Positions 31,262 to 39,489 of a stretch of DNA of 64,000 bases are shown here, piece after piece. The stretch comes from VAXT01 sp963698015 (GTDB lineage: Bacteria > Actinomycetota > Thermoleophilia > Gaiellales > Gaiellaceae): contig OY969109.1 of the NCBI GenBank assembly GCA_963698015.1, forward strand, positions 930,001 through 994,000. The letters are read 5' to 3'. Every line of letters begins with the position of its first letter. The first letter of the stretch is position 1. Below the pieces are notes generated by a model. It did no database searches, was not told the origin of the DNA, and saw only the letters and a list, made by a program, of their open reading frames with translations. The position numbers were made by a program, and so were the translations under genes.

Positions 31262-33667
31262 GTGGCAGAAGCAGCTTACACAGCAAAAGACATCACTGTT
31301 CTCGAGGGTCTGGAGCCGGTCCGCAAGCGACCCGGCATGTACATCGGCTCGACGGGCTCCCGAGGGCTCCATCACCTCGTCTTCGAGGTCGTCGACAACT
31401 CGGTCGACGAGGCCATGGCGGACCGTGCCGACCTGGTCGAAGTGACGCTCCATCCGGACAACTCCGTGACGGTCAGTGACAACGGATCCGGCATTCCGAC
31501 CGGGGTGATGAAGGACCAGGGCCTCCCGGCCGTGACGGTCGTCCTGACGAAGCTTCATGCCGGCGGCAAGTTCGGCGGCGAGGGCTACAAGGTGTCCGGC
31601 GGCCTGCACGGCGTCGGTGTCTCTGTCGTCAATGCGCTCTCGGCGTGGCTCCACGTCGAGGTGAAGCGCGACGGAAAGATCTTCCGCCAGGAGTTCGCGC
31701 GCGGCGAGCCGACGACCGAGCTCAAGAAGGCCGGGCCCACCACGGAAACCGGGACGACGATCACGTTCCTCCCGGACCTCGAGATCTTCGACGAGCTCGA
31801 GTGGTCGAGCGAGATCCTCGTCCAGCGGTTGCGCGAGACGGCGTTTCTGACCAAGGGACTACGGATCATGCTCGTCGACGAGCGCCAGGGCGACGAGCGG
31901 CACGAGTTCTACGCAGAGGGCGGCATCCGAGACTTCGTCGGCTACGTGAACGACTCGAAGGACCCCGCCCACAAGCACATCGTCTACCTCGAGGGATCGA
32001 CGAACGGCGACTCCACCGAGACGGCGCAGGTCGAGGTCGCGATGCAGTGGAACACGTCCTACGTCGAGTCGGTCTTCTCGTTCGCCAACAACATCAACAC
32101 CCACGAGGGCGGCTCGCACCTCTCCGGCTTCAAGGCTGCGCTCACGCGCACGCTGAACGACTACGCGCGCAAGAACGGCATCCTCAAGGAGAAGGACGAC
32201 AACCTCGAGGGCGAGGACGTCCGCGAGGGGCTCGCGGCCGTGATCTCGGTCAAGCTCCAGGACCCGCAATTCGAGGGGCAGACGAAGACGAAGCTGGGGA
32301 ACGCCTGGGTACGGGGGCTCGTCGAGCAGACGGTCAACGTCAAGCTCGCGGAGTTCCTCGAGGAAAACGCGACCGAGGCGAAGCAGATCCTTCAGAAGGC
32401 GCTCGCCGCGCGAAACGCGAGGCAGGCCGCCCGCAAGGCCCGTGAGCTGACGCGGCGAAAGAGCGCGCTCGACAGCATGTCGCTGCCGGGCAAGCTCGCC
32501 GACTGCTCGATCAACGATCCCAGCTCGGCCGAGCTGTACCTCGTCGAGGGCAACTCGGCCGGCGGCTCCGCCATCGACGCGCGAGACCGTACGTTCCAGG
32601 CGATCCTGCCCCTGCGCGGCAAGGTGATCAACTCCGAGAAGAACCGGATCAACAAGGTGCTCTCGAACGCGGAGATCCAGTCGATCATCACCGCGATCGG
32701 TACGGGCATCGGCGACGAGTTCGACCTCGAGAAGCTCCGCTACCACCGGGTGATCGTCATGACCGACGCCGACGTCGACGGGTCACACATCCGAACGCTG
32801 ATCCTCACGTTCCTCTACCGGCAGATGCAGGATCTCGTCGAAGGGGGTTACGTCTATATCGCGGTGCCGCCGCTCTACCGCGTGAAGATCGGGAGCCGGG
32901 AGCAGTACGTCGAGAAGGAGTCGCAGTTCGAGGACATCCTCGTCCGGGAGCGAGTGAAGGACATCGTCCTCTCCGCTCGGGACGGCGACGGCCAGCAACT
33001 CACGGAGGCCCGATACCGGCGGTTCACGAAGGCGCTGAACGAGTTCGAGGGCTGGGCCGCTCGCCTGCGCGCCGACTTCGGCGCCGCGGCCGCGAACTTC
33101 GTGATCGGCCACCGGCTCGTCGAGGTCGACATCGACGAAGCTGCCGGCAAGGATCTTGCGAAGACGCTTCTCTCCGTGGGTGAGGACGGTCACGAGCTGT
33201 CGATCCTTGAGCAGACGGACGAGTCCACCACGATCAAGGTCGTCGAGGTCGAGTCGAGCGCTGCCAGCCACGTGACGATCCCGACCGGTCTCTTCGCCTC
33301 ACCTGTCTATGCGAACCTGCGCCGCTCCTACGCGCGCCTCGTCGAGATCGTCGGCATGCCGCACTTCCAGCTCACGCTCGGCAAGAAGGAGCGTACGGCG
33401 GACACATTCGAGGGGCTCCGCCACGAGGCGCTCGACCTCGCGAAAGAGGGGATCAACGTCGGTCGTTTCAAGGGCCTCGGCGAGATGAACCCGGAGGAGC
33501 TCTGGGCGACGACGATGGACCCCGCGAACCGCATGCTGGTCAAGGTCGAGGTGGAGGACGCGGCCGCCGCCGACCGGATGTTCTCGATGCTGATGGGCGA
33601 CCAGGTCGAGCCGCGTCGCGATTTCATCGAGTCGAACGCAAAGGACGTGCGCTTCCTCGATGTCTAG
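31262..33667 (+). CDS. gyrB: DNA gyrase subunit B, long form
   Basis: An 801-residue GHKL ATPase and Toprim subunit. It has GLEPVRKRPGMYIGS, the ATP-site VSDNGSGIP and GGLHGVGVSVVNALS, the Toprim glutamate ELYLVEGNSAGGSA and DADVDGSHIRTL, and RFKGLGEMNPEELW. Most actinobacterial GyrB proteins are about 650-690 residues. Here a segment of roughly 170 residues (about 550-725) sits inside the Toprim/tail region, as in E. coli GyrB. The start is GTG 31262 after a T7 tract. Its end overlaps gyrA by 8 nt. Confidence 0.96.
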   Translation: MAEAAYTAKDITVLEGLEPVRKRPGMYIGSTGSRGLHHLVFEVVDNSVDEAMADRADLVEVTLHPDNSVTVSDNGSGIPTGVMKDQGLPAVTVVLTKLHAGGKFGGEGYKVSGGLHGVGVSVVNALSAWLHVEVKRDGKIFRQEFARGEPTTELKKAGPTTETGTTITFLPDLEIFDELEWSSEILVQRLRETAFLTKGLRIMLVDERQGDERHEFYAEGGIRDFVGYVNDSKDPAHKHIVYLEGSTNGDSTETAQVEVAMQWNTSYVESVFSFANNINTHEGGSHLSGFKAALTRTLNDYARKNGILKEKDDNLEGEDVREGLAAVISVKLQDPQFEGQTKTKLGNAWVRGLVEQTVNVKLAEFLEENATEAKQILQKALAARNARQAARKARELTRRKSALDSMSLPGKLADCSINDPSSAELYLVEGNSAGGSAIDARDRTFQAILPLRGKVINSEKNRINKVLSNAEIQSIITAIGTGIGDEFDLEKLRYHRVIVMTDADVDGSHIRTLILTFLYRQMQDLVEGGYVYIAVPPLYRVKIGSREQYVEKESQFEDILVRERVKDIVLSARDGDGQQLTEARYRRFTKALNEFEGWAARLRADFGAAAANFVIGHRLVEVDIDEAAGKDLAKTLLSVGEDGHELSILEQTDESTTIKVVEVESSAASHVTIPTGLFASPVYANLRRSYARLVEIVGMPHFQLTLGKKERTADTFEGLRHEALDLAKEGINVGRFKGLGEMNPEELWATTMDPANRMLVKVEVEDAAAADRMFSMLMGDQVEPRRDFIESNAKDVRFLDV

Positions 33668-36600
33668 CGTCGAGCCGCTGGGCCCGGGTCGCATAGAGCC
33701 ACGCGAGCTCGAGCAGGAGATGCGCTCGAGCTTCCTCGACTACGCGATGAGCGTGATCGTCGCGCGTGCGCTGCCCGACGTCCGCGACGGGTTGAAGCCT
33801 GTCCACAGGCGCGTGCTCTACGCGATGCACGAGGCCGGCCTCCAGCCGAACCGCCCGCGTCTCAAGTGCGCCCGTGTCGTCGGCGACGTCATGGGCTCGT
33901 ACCACCCACACGGCGACGTGGCGATCTACGACACGCTCGTCCGCATGGCGCAGCCGTTCTCGATGCGCTACCCGCTCGTGGACGGGCAAGGGAACTTCGG
34001 AAATATCGACGATTACCCCGCCGCGGCGATGCGGTACTGCCTCGCGCCCGGAACGCGGGTCGCCACGCCGCACGGGACCGTCAAGATCGAGGAGCTCGTG
34101 GGTCACACGGCACCGAACTCCGAGCGCGAGGCGACCTTCGAAGTGCTTGACCGTCTCGGTGCGCCCGTGTCGGTGTCGAAGGTCTTCCATTCCGGCGACC
34201 ATCCGACTCTGAGGCTGCGAACACGCGAGGGCTTCGAGCTGACGGGGACGCACAACCATCCTGTCCTCTGTCTTGTCGACATGGTCGGCGTGCCGCTGCT
34301 GATGTGGAAACTGCTCGACGAGGTGACGCCGGGGGACCGTGTGCTCGTCAACCGAACCCGGCGGGAGTCGGATCATGGAATCTCCGAGTCGGATCGGAAC
34401 GTGGCGGTGCTGCTGGGTGCGTTCGTCGCGGAAGGCTGGGTGAGCCAGAACCGTGCCGGGTTCAACAATGTCGACAAGGAGTACTTCGACGAGGTCCTGG
34501 CTGCGTACGACGCTGAGGTCGGCGGGCCTCGATACGTCTACGAGCGTACGATCAAGTCCGGCAGCGTTCTGTGGGAGCTCGATATCCAGCAGCTTGCCGC
34601 AGTTCGGAAGGGCCCACTCGCCGGCCTTGCGGAGAAGACCAGCTCGGAGAAGTCGATTCCCGAGGTCGTCTGGCACGGCACCCCCTCGTTCAAGCGAGCC
34701 TTTCTGCAGTCGCTCTTCGAGGGTGACGGCTCGTCCTCGATCCTTCCGCGCGGCTCGATCCAGATTTCGTACTCGACGTACAGCGAGCAGCTGGCGAAGG
34801 ACGTCCAGCTTCTTCTGCTCGAGTTCGGGATCGTCTCGCGGTTCTGCCGGTACGAGAGGGGCGAGATCAAGGTCGTGATCTCGAACCGTCGCGATGCGCG
34901 CCTCTTCGCCCGGCGCGCCGGCTTCCTTGGGCGCAAGCAGGCGAAGCTCGAGCGCGACCTCGACTCGCTGCCGGAGACGAGTCGCGCGCTCTCTCGCGAC
35001 TACGTGCCGTTCGTCGCCGACTACGTCCGGTCGGAGACGGACTCCCACCAACTGCGACGAATGAACTTCGACCGCGTCGAGCGGTACGAGCGCCGAGGCA
35101 CCGCGGTGCTGGAGCAGGTCTCGGAGGAGGTTCGGGCAGTCGTCGAGCCTCTTGTGACGGGCGACTACTTCTACGCCGAGGTCGAATCGGTGGCCGACGC
35201 CGGGGTCCAGCCCGTCTACTCGCTGCGGGTCGACTCCGACGAGCACTCGTTCCTCACGAACGGCTTCGTCAGCCACAACACCGAGTGCCGGCTCACGCGG
35301 CTGGCGACCGAGTTGCTGCGCGACATCGACGCCGACACCGTCGACTTCGTCCCCAACTACGACGAGTCGCGCCGGCAACCGAGCGTTCTCCCGTCGCGCT
35401 ACCCGAACTTGCTCGTCAACGGGTCGCAGGGCATTGCAGTCGGCATGGCGACGAACATCCCGCCGCACAATCTCGGCGAGGTGGTCGACGCGCTCGTCGC
35501 GCTGATCGACGACCCCGACATCGACGTCGACCGCCTGACGCGTCACGTCAAGGGCCCCGACTTCCCGACGGGCGGGATCATCGTCGGCCGCGAGGGGATC
35601 CGCGAGGCGTACCGCTCGGGCCGCGGTCGAATCGTCATGCGCGCCCGCGCTCACGTCGAGGAACTGCGCGGCGGCAAGACCGCGATCATCGTGAGCGAGC
35701 TGCCCTACGGCGTGAAGAAGGGCGGCGACTCGGGCGTGATCAAGAAGATCGCCGATCTCGTCAACGAGAAGGTGATCTCGGAGATCTCCGACGTCAAGGA
35801 TCTCTCTGACAAGACCGGCATGCGCATCCAGATCGACCTGAAGCGCGAGGCGATCCCTCAGGTCGTTCTGAACAAGCTCTACAAGCACACGGCGCTGCAG
35901 GCGACCTGGGGCTACAACGCGGTCGCTCTCGTCGACGGGGTGCCGCGGACGCTCGCGTTGCGCGACCTGCTCAGCCACTACCTCGACTTCCAGCGCGAGG
36001 TCGTCACCCGCCGGCTGAAGTACGAGTTGCGCAAGGCCGAGGCTCGAGCCCACGTACTCCTCGGCTACCTGATCGCACTGGACAACCTCGACGCGGTGAT
36101 CGCGCTCATCCGGGGAGCTGCCGACGCCGACGCGGCGCGCGAGGGCCTGATGAAGGAGTTCGAGCTCTCCGAGATCCAGGCGCAGGCGATCCTCGACCTC
36201 CGTCTGCGCGCGCTGACCGCGCTCGAGCGCAAGCGGGTCGAGGACGAGCACAAGGATCTCGTGGAGCGGATCGGCGAGCTGCGAACCATCCTCGGCGACG
36301 AGTCGAGGATCGGAGCGCTCATTCGCGAGGAGCTGCTCGAGATCAAGGAGATCTACGGCAAGAACGACGACCGACGCACGGAGATCATCGCGGCCGAAGG
36401 CGAGTTCTCGCTCGAGGACATGATCGCCGAGGAGGACATGGTGATCGCGATCACGCGCTCGAACTACATCAAGCGGCTCCCGGTCACGACGTACCGCGAG
36501 CAGCGTCGCGGCGGTCAGGGCGTGATGGGCATGGACCTGAAGGAGGACGACTACATCGAGCATCTCTTCGTCGCCTCGACCCACGACTACGTCCTGTTCT

Positions 36601-37424
36601 TCACGAACGTCGGCAAGGTCTACCGGCTCAAGGTGCACGAGCTCCCGCTCGGGTCGCGCCAGTCGAAGGGCCGCGCGATCCAGAACCTGCTCCCGTTCCG
36701 CCAGGACGAGCAGGTGCGCGCCGTGATCCAGACGCGCGACTTCGAGGAGGCGAAGTACCTCGTCTTCGCGACGAAGAACGGAATCGTCAAGAAGACGGAG
36801 CTGGCCGCGTACAACACGCCGCTCAAGGCCGACGGGATCATCGCGATCAAGATGCGCGAGGAAGACGACGAGCTCGTCTCGGTTCGGCACTCGACCGGTG
36901 GCGACGACGTGCTGATGGTCTCGCGGAAGGGCCAGGCGATCCGCTTCAGCGAGAAGGAGGCCCGGCCGATGGGGCGCGACACCGCCGGCGTCAAGGGCAT
37001 GGGCTTGCGCAAGGGCGACGAGGTCATCTCAGCCGACGTGATCGGCGTCAACGAGGGCGATCTGCTCGTCGTGACCGAGAACGGCTACGGGAAGCGGACG
37101 AAGCTCGCCGACTATCCGCGCAAGGGTCGCGGCGGCCTGGGCGTGAAGACCGTCCAGCTGACCGAAGCCCGCGGCCACCTCGTCGGAGCCCGGATCGTGC
37201 GCGACGACTACCAGGTGATGCTGATCTCGAACGGCGGTACCGTGATCAAGATCCCGGTCAACGACGTCAGGCGGCTCGGCCGGTCGACGCAGGGTGTGAT
37301 CGTGATGCGCCTGCGCGAGGGCGAGCTGGTTTCCGCGCTCGCGCCGGTGGTCGAGGCGGACGAGGCTCAGGCGCCGGAAGACGGCTCAGAGCCGGCCGCG
37401 GCGCCCGCCGGCGACACGGCCTGA
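33660..37424 (+). CDS. gyrA: DNA gyrase subunit A precursor containing an intein
   Basis: A 1254-residue precursor; removing the 414-residue intein leaves an 840-residue GyrA. Residues 1-126 end with AAAMRY, where Tyr126 is the catalytic tyrosine. The second extein resumes TECRLTRLATELL. The gyrase hallmark GyrA-box (QRRGGQG) and the beta-pinwheel repeats follow, with an acidic, Ala/Pro-rich tail. Within the quinolone region (HPHGDVAIYD) residue 87 is Val where E. coli has Ser83 and M. tuberculosis Ala90. The start ATG 33660 overlaps gyrB by 8 nt. Splicing is needed for activity because the intein splits the active site. Confidence 0.97.
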   Translation: MSSVEPLGPGRIEPRELEQEMRSSFLDYAMSVIVARALPDVRDGLKPVHRRVLYAMHEAGLQPNRPRLKCARVVGDVMGSYHPHGDVAIYDTLVRMAQPFSMRYPLVDGQGNFGNIDDYPAAAMRYCLAPGTRVATPHGTVKIEELVGHTAPNSEREATFEVLDRLGAPVSVSKVFHSGDHPTLRLRTREGFELTGTHNHPVLCLVDMVGVPLLMWKLLDEVTPGDRVLVNRTRRESDHGISESDRNVAVLLGAFVAEGWVSQNRAGFNNVDKEYFDEVLAAYDAEVGGPRYVYERTIKSGSVLWELDIQQLAAVRKGPLAGLAEKTSSEKSIPEVVWHGTPSFKRAFLQSLFEGDGSSSILPRGSIQISYSTYSEQLAKDVQLLLLEFGIVSRFCRYERGEIKVVISNRRDARLFARRAGFLGRKQAKLERDLDSLPETSRALSRDYVPFVADYVRSETDSHQLRRMNFDRVERYERRGTAVLEQVSEEVRAVVEPLVTGDYFYAEVESVADAGVQPVYSLRVDSDEHSFLTNGFVSHNTECRLTRLATELLRDIDADTVDFVPNYDESRRQPSVLPSRYPNLLVNGSQGIAVGMATNIPPHNLGEVVDALVALIDDPDIDVDRLTRHVKGPDFPTGGIIVGREGIREAYRSGRGRIVMRARAHVEELRGGKTAIIVSELPYGVKKGGDSGVIKKIADLVNEKVISEISDVKDLSDKTGMRIQIDLKREAIPQVVLNKLYKHTALQATWGYNAVALVDGVPRTLALRDLLSHYLDFQREVVTRRLKYELRKAEARAHVLLGYLIALDNLDAVIALIRGAADADAAREGLMKEFELSEIQAQAILDLRLRALTALERKRVEDEHKDLVERIGELRTILGDESRIGALIREELLEIKEIYGKNDDRRTEIIAAEGEFSLEDMIAEEDMVIAITRSNYIKRLPVTTYREQRRGGQGVMGMDLKEDDYIEHLFVASTHDYVLFFTNVGKVYRLKVHELPLGSRQSKGRAIQNLLPFRQDEQVRAVIQTRDFEEAKYLVFATKNGIVKKTELAAYNTPLKADGIIAIKMREEDDELVSVRHSTGGDDVLMVSRKGQAIRFSEKEARPMGRDTAGVKGMGLRKGDEVISADVIGVNEGDLLVVTENGYGKRTKLADYPRKGRGGLGVKTVQLTEARGHLVGARIVRDDYQVMLISNGGTVIKIPVNDVRRLGRSTQGVIVMRLREGELVSALAPVVEADEAQAPEDGSEPAAAPAGDTA
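34038..35279 (+). mobile_element. GyrA intein with LAGLIDADG homing endonuclease
   Basis: 414 residues inserted in frame directly after catalytic Tyr126, apparently the same site as mycobacterial GyrA inteins. Splicing blocks: block A starts with Cys (CLAPGTRVATPHG), block B is GTHNHPVL, and blocks F/G end in DEHSFLTNGFVSHN, with Thr as the first downstream residue. The two endonuclease motifs are LLGAFVAEGW and FLQSLFEGDGS, each with its acidic residue. All residues needed for splicing and cutting appear intact. The insertion encodes its own mobility, so horizontal acquisition is likely. Confidence 0.96.
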
Positions 37425-37460
37425 GCCGCCACCTTTTCGACGGCTTCCGGGCCGAAACCC

Positions 37461-37489
37461 TTCACAAAACGCGTTGAGAGCGATATATG
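37461..37489 (+). promoter_or_regulatory. Promoter candidate for the MerR-like gene
   Basis: TTCACA (37461-37466) and TATATG (37484-37489) are separated by exactly 17 nt and lie about 40 nt before the ATG at 37528, in the gap after gyrA. A GGGAGAGAGG Shine-Dalgarno precedes the ATG. Confidence 0.5.
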
Positions 37490-37527
37490 TTCGCGCCGAG
37501 GGGTCCTGTCCTCGCCGGGAGAGAGGT

Positions 37528-37839
37528 ATGGCCGCCAGCAGACAAGTAGACCTTCTAGAGCCGATCGATCTGTCGGAGCACCTCGACAAGGTCCAGCTCT
37601 ACCTCGGTCAGGTTTGCCAGATCGCGGGCATCTCGAAGATGCAGCTCGACTACTGGACGAACAAGGCCCAGATCCCGACGCAGGGCCGGAAGCAGCGGAT
37701 CTACGACATGGACGCGGTCGAGACCGTGATGCTGATCAAGCAGGCGAAGGACAAGGGCCTGAACCTCGGAGCTGCGATCGAGGCGGCTCGCCGCTTCCGC
37801 GAGCTGAACGGCAAGCCGGAGGCCGAGCCTACGCCCTGA
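37528..37839 (+). CDS. MerR-type helix-turn-helix protein
   Basis: A 103-residue protein with a MerR-like winged helix (LYLGQVCQIAGISKMQLDYWTNKAQIPTQGRKQRIYDMDAV, residues 31-71 in order) and then a helix but no effector domain. The TYW-type MerR core (QLDYWTNKA with IYDMD) is clear. ATG 37528 has a strong Shine-Dalgarno 6-8 nt upstream; longer forms starting at 37474 are less likely. It converges with galT, overlapping by 11 nt. The target is unknown. Confidence 0.83.
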   Translation: MAASRQVDLLEPIDLSEHLDKVQLYLGQVCQIAGISKMQLDYWTNKAQIPTQGRKQRIYDMDAVETVMLIKQAKDKGLNLGAAIEAARRFRELNGKPEAEPTP

Positions 37840-38704
37840 GGCGTTGCGCGGCCTCCTCCGCTGGCAGCGAGTTGACGTAGATCCCGGCGCCGAGCTCGAG
37901 CCCGGCGAAGACGGTCAGACGCGGTACGAGCTCGATGTGCCAGTGCCTGCCCGTGTGCAGCCAGGCGTTGAGCGGGACAGGGCCCTCGACGCCGCGTAGC
38001 CGGCGGATCGCATCGCGAAGGAGGAGGGCCGCGTCAAGAAGATCCTCTTCGCTGGGCTCTGCGGAGTGCCGGCTTGGTGCGAGCACGAGCTCGTAGGGGG
38101 CGCGGCCGGCCGGTGCTGCGAGCGCGACGACGTCTCCGCGCAGCGCGATCTCGAGGCTCTCCTCCCGAAGGATGCTGCAGACCCCGCATCGACCCTCCTC
38201 GAGCTGCGGCAGCTCCTCGAGCACGGCCGGAGGCGGCTCGCGGAGCCAGAAGAGCTGCGAGTGGCTGTGCGGCAGGCTCGAGCCCGCGGCGCGGCCCTCG
38301 TTGAGCACGACGTGGACGTAGGGGAACCCTTCGGCGTGCGCGGCCCGGCGGCGCGCGGACAGGGCCGTCGCGACGGCTTCGACCTCGGTCTCCTCCAGCT
38401 CGGCCAGCGAGCGGGCGTGCCGTGGCGTATGCACGACGACCTCCTGCCGCTCGAGCGCGGGGTAGAGGTTCGGGACGACACGGACCTGCCACCCGGGAGT
38501 GTCCGGGGGACGCTCGGCAGGAGCCACGGCATACGTCTCCGGCGGCGTGCGGTCCTCGCGTCCCTCGCAGAACGGGCACTCGTCGAGCTCGGCCTGGGTC
38601 GGCTCCGGGATCGTGGGGCGCTCGACCCCCGGCCGCCGCGCCCGGGCAGGCGCGATCGCGACCGTTCGTCCTGAGATCGGGTCTCGCCTGAGGTCCGGCG
38701 TCAG
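37829..38704 (-). CDS. galT: Galactose-1-phosphate uridylyltransferase-like (GalT family), CTG start
   Basis: A 291-residue HIT-superfamily nucleotidyltransferase. It has the GalT N-terminus LRRDPISGRTVAIAPARARRP, a CPFCEG zinc site, VRVVPNLYPALE, and the catalytic HSHSQ (family HPHxQ), followed by a second domain ending TGRHWHIELVPRL. No ATG, GTG or TTG precedes the conserved DPISGR region in frame near the upstream stop. CTG 38704 overlaps the slipin stop as CTGA, mirroring the ATGA/GTGA junctions elsewhere here, so CTG is proposed. The true substrate may be another hexose-1-phosphate. The frame continues open far upstream, antisense to nothing conserved. Confidence 0.85.
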   Translation of the reverse strand: MTPDLRRDPISGRTVAIAPARARRPGVERPTIPEPTQAELDECPFCEGREDRTPPETYAVAPAERPPDTPGWQVRVVPNLYPALERQEVVVHTPRHARSLAELEETEVEAVATALSARRRAAHAEGFPYVHVVLNEGRAAGSSLPHSHSQLFWLREPPPAVLEELPQLEEGRCGVCSILREESLEIALRGDVVALAAPAGRAPYELVLAPSRHSAEPSEEDLLDAALLLRDAIRRLRGVEGPVPLNAWLHTGRHWHIELVPRLTVFAGLELGAGIYVNSLPAEEAAQRLRA

Positions 38705-39477
38705 CTGGCCGACTCGCCGGCGCGCCGGGACGCCTCGAGGAACGGCGTGAAGAGGTCGATCGGCACCGGGAGGATGATCGTCGAGGAGCGCTCGGAGCTC
38801 ATCTCGAGCATCGTCTGCAGGAAGCGGAGCTGGAGGGACATCGGGTTCTCGGAGAGCACCTGAGCGGCGTCCTTCAACCGCTCGGAGGCCTGGAACTCGC
38901 CCTCTGCGGCGATCACCTTCGCGCGCCGCTCGCGCTCGGCCTCGGCCTGGCGCGCCATCGCCCGCTGCATGCCGGTCGGAATCTCGACGTCCTTGACCTC
39001 GACGATCGAGACCTTGATCCCCCAGGGCGAGGTCGCCTCGTCGATGATCTGCTGCAGGATCGCGTTGATCTTGTCGCGCTCGGACAGGAGCTCGTCGAGC
39101 ACGTGCTGGCCGAGGACGCTCCGCAGCGTGGTCTGGGAGATCTGCGACGTCGCGACCATGAAGTTCTCGATCTGCACGATCGCCTTCTCGGGATCGATGA
39201 TCCGGAAGTAGGCGACGGCGTTCACGCGGACTGGGACGTTGTCCTTCGTGATCACCTCCTGCGGCGGGACGTTCAGCGTCACCGTCCGCAGGTCGACGCG
39301 CACCATCTTGTCGATGATCGGGATCAGCAGGAAGAGGCCCGGCCCCTTGGGCGGCGACTTCAGCCGGCCGAGCCGGAAGATCACGCCCCGCTCGTACTCG
39401 CGCGCCACGCGCACGGACGCGGCGAGCAGGATCAACAGGAAGACTGCGATTGCTGCGACTGCGATCAGGGCGCCCAT
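38701..39477 (-). CDS. Slipin (SPFH/stomatin family) membrane protein
   Basis: A 258-residue band-7 protein. An N-terminal membrane anchor (residues 3-22) is followed by an SPFH domain (REYERGVIFRLGRL, VPPQEVITKDNVPVRVNAVAYF) and a helical region with EVKDVEIPTGMQRAMARQAEAERERRAKVI residues in order. It is encoded just after nfeD on the same strand (12 nt apart), the classic slipin/NfeD pair in which the protease cleaves the slipin C-terminus. It likely organises membrane microdomains. Confidence 0.93.
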   Translation of the reverse strand: MGALIAVAAIAVFLLILLAASVRVAREYERGVIFRLGRLKSPPKGPGLFLLIPIIDKMVRVDLRTVTLNVPPQEVITKDNVPVRVNAVAYFRIIDPEKAIVQIENFMVATSQISQTTLRSVLGQHVLDELLSERDKINAILQQIIDEATSPWGIKVSIVEVKDVEIPTGMQRAMARQAEAERERRAKVIAAEGEFQASERLKDAAQVLSENPMSLQLRFLQTMLEMSSERSSTIILPVPIDLFTPFLEASRRAGESAS

Positions 39478-39489
39478 GGAGCGAGAATC

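Noticed and set aside
30213..31286. Several minus-strand frames of 77-198 codons over recF/dciA
   Set aside because: Shadows of GC-rich codons; no motifs, and both plus-strand genes are well supported.
33624..36890. 1088-codon open frame on the minus strand
   Set aside because: It lies antisense to gyrA including the intein, has the Arg/Asp/Val-rich composition of a GC-rich shadow frame, and shows no domain; gyrA explains the region.
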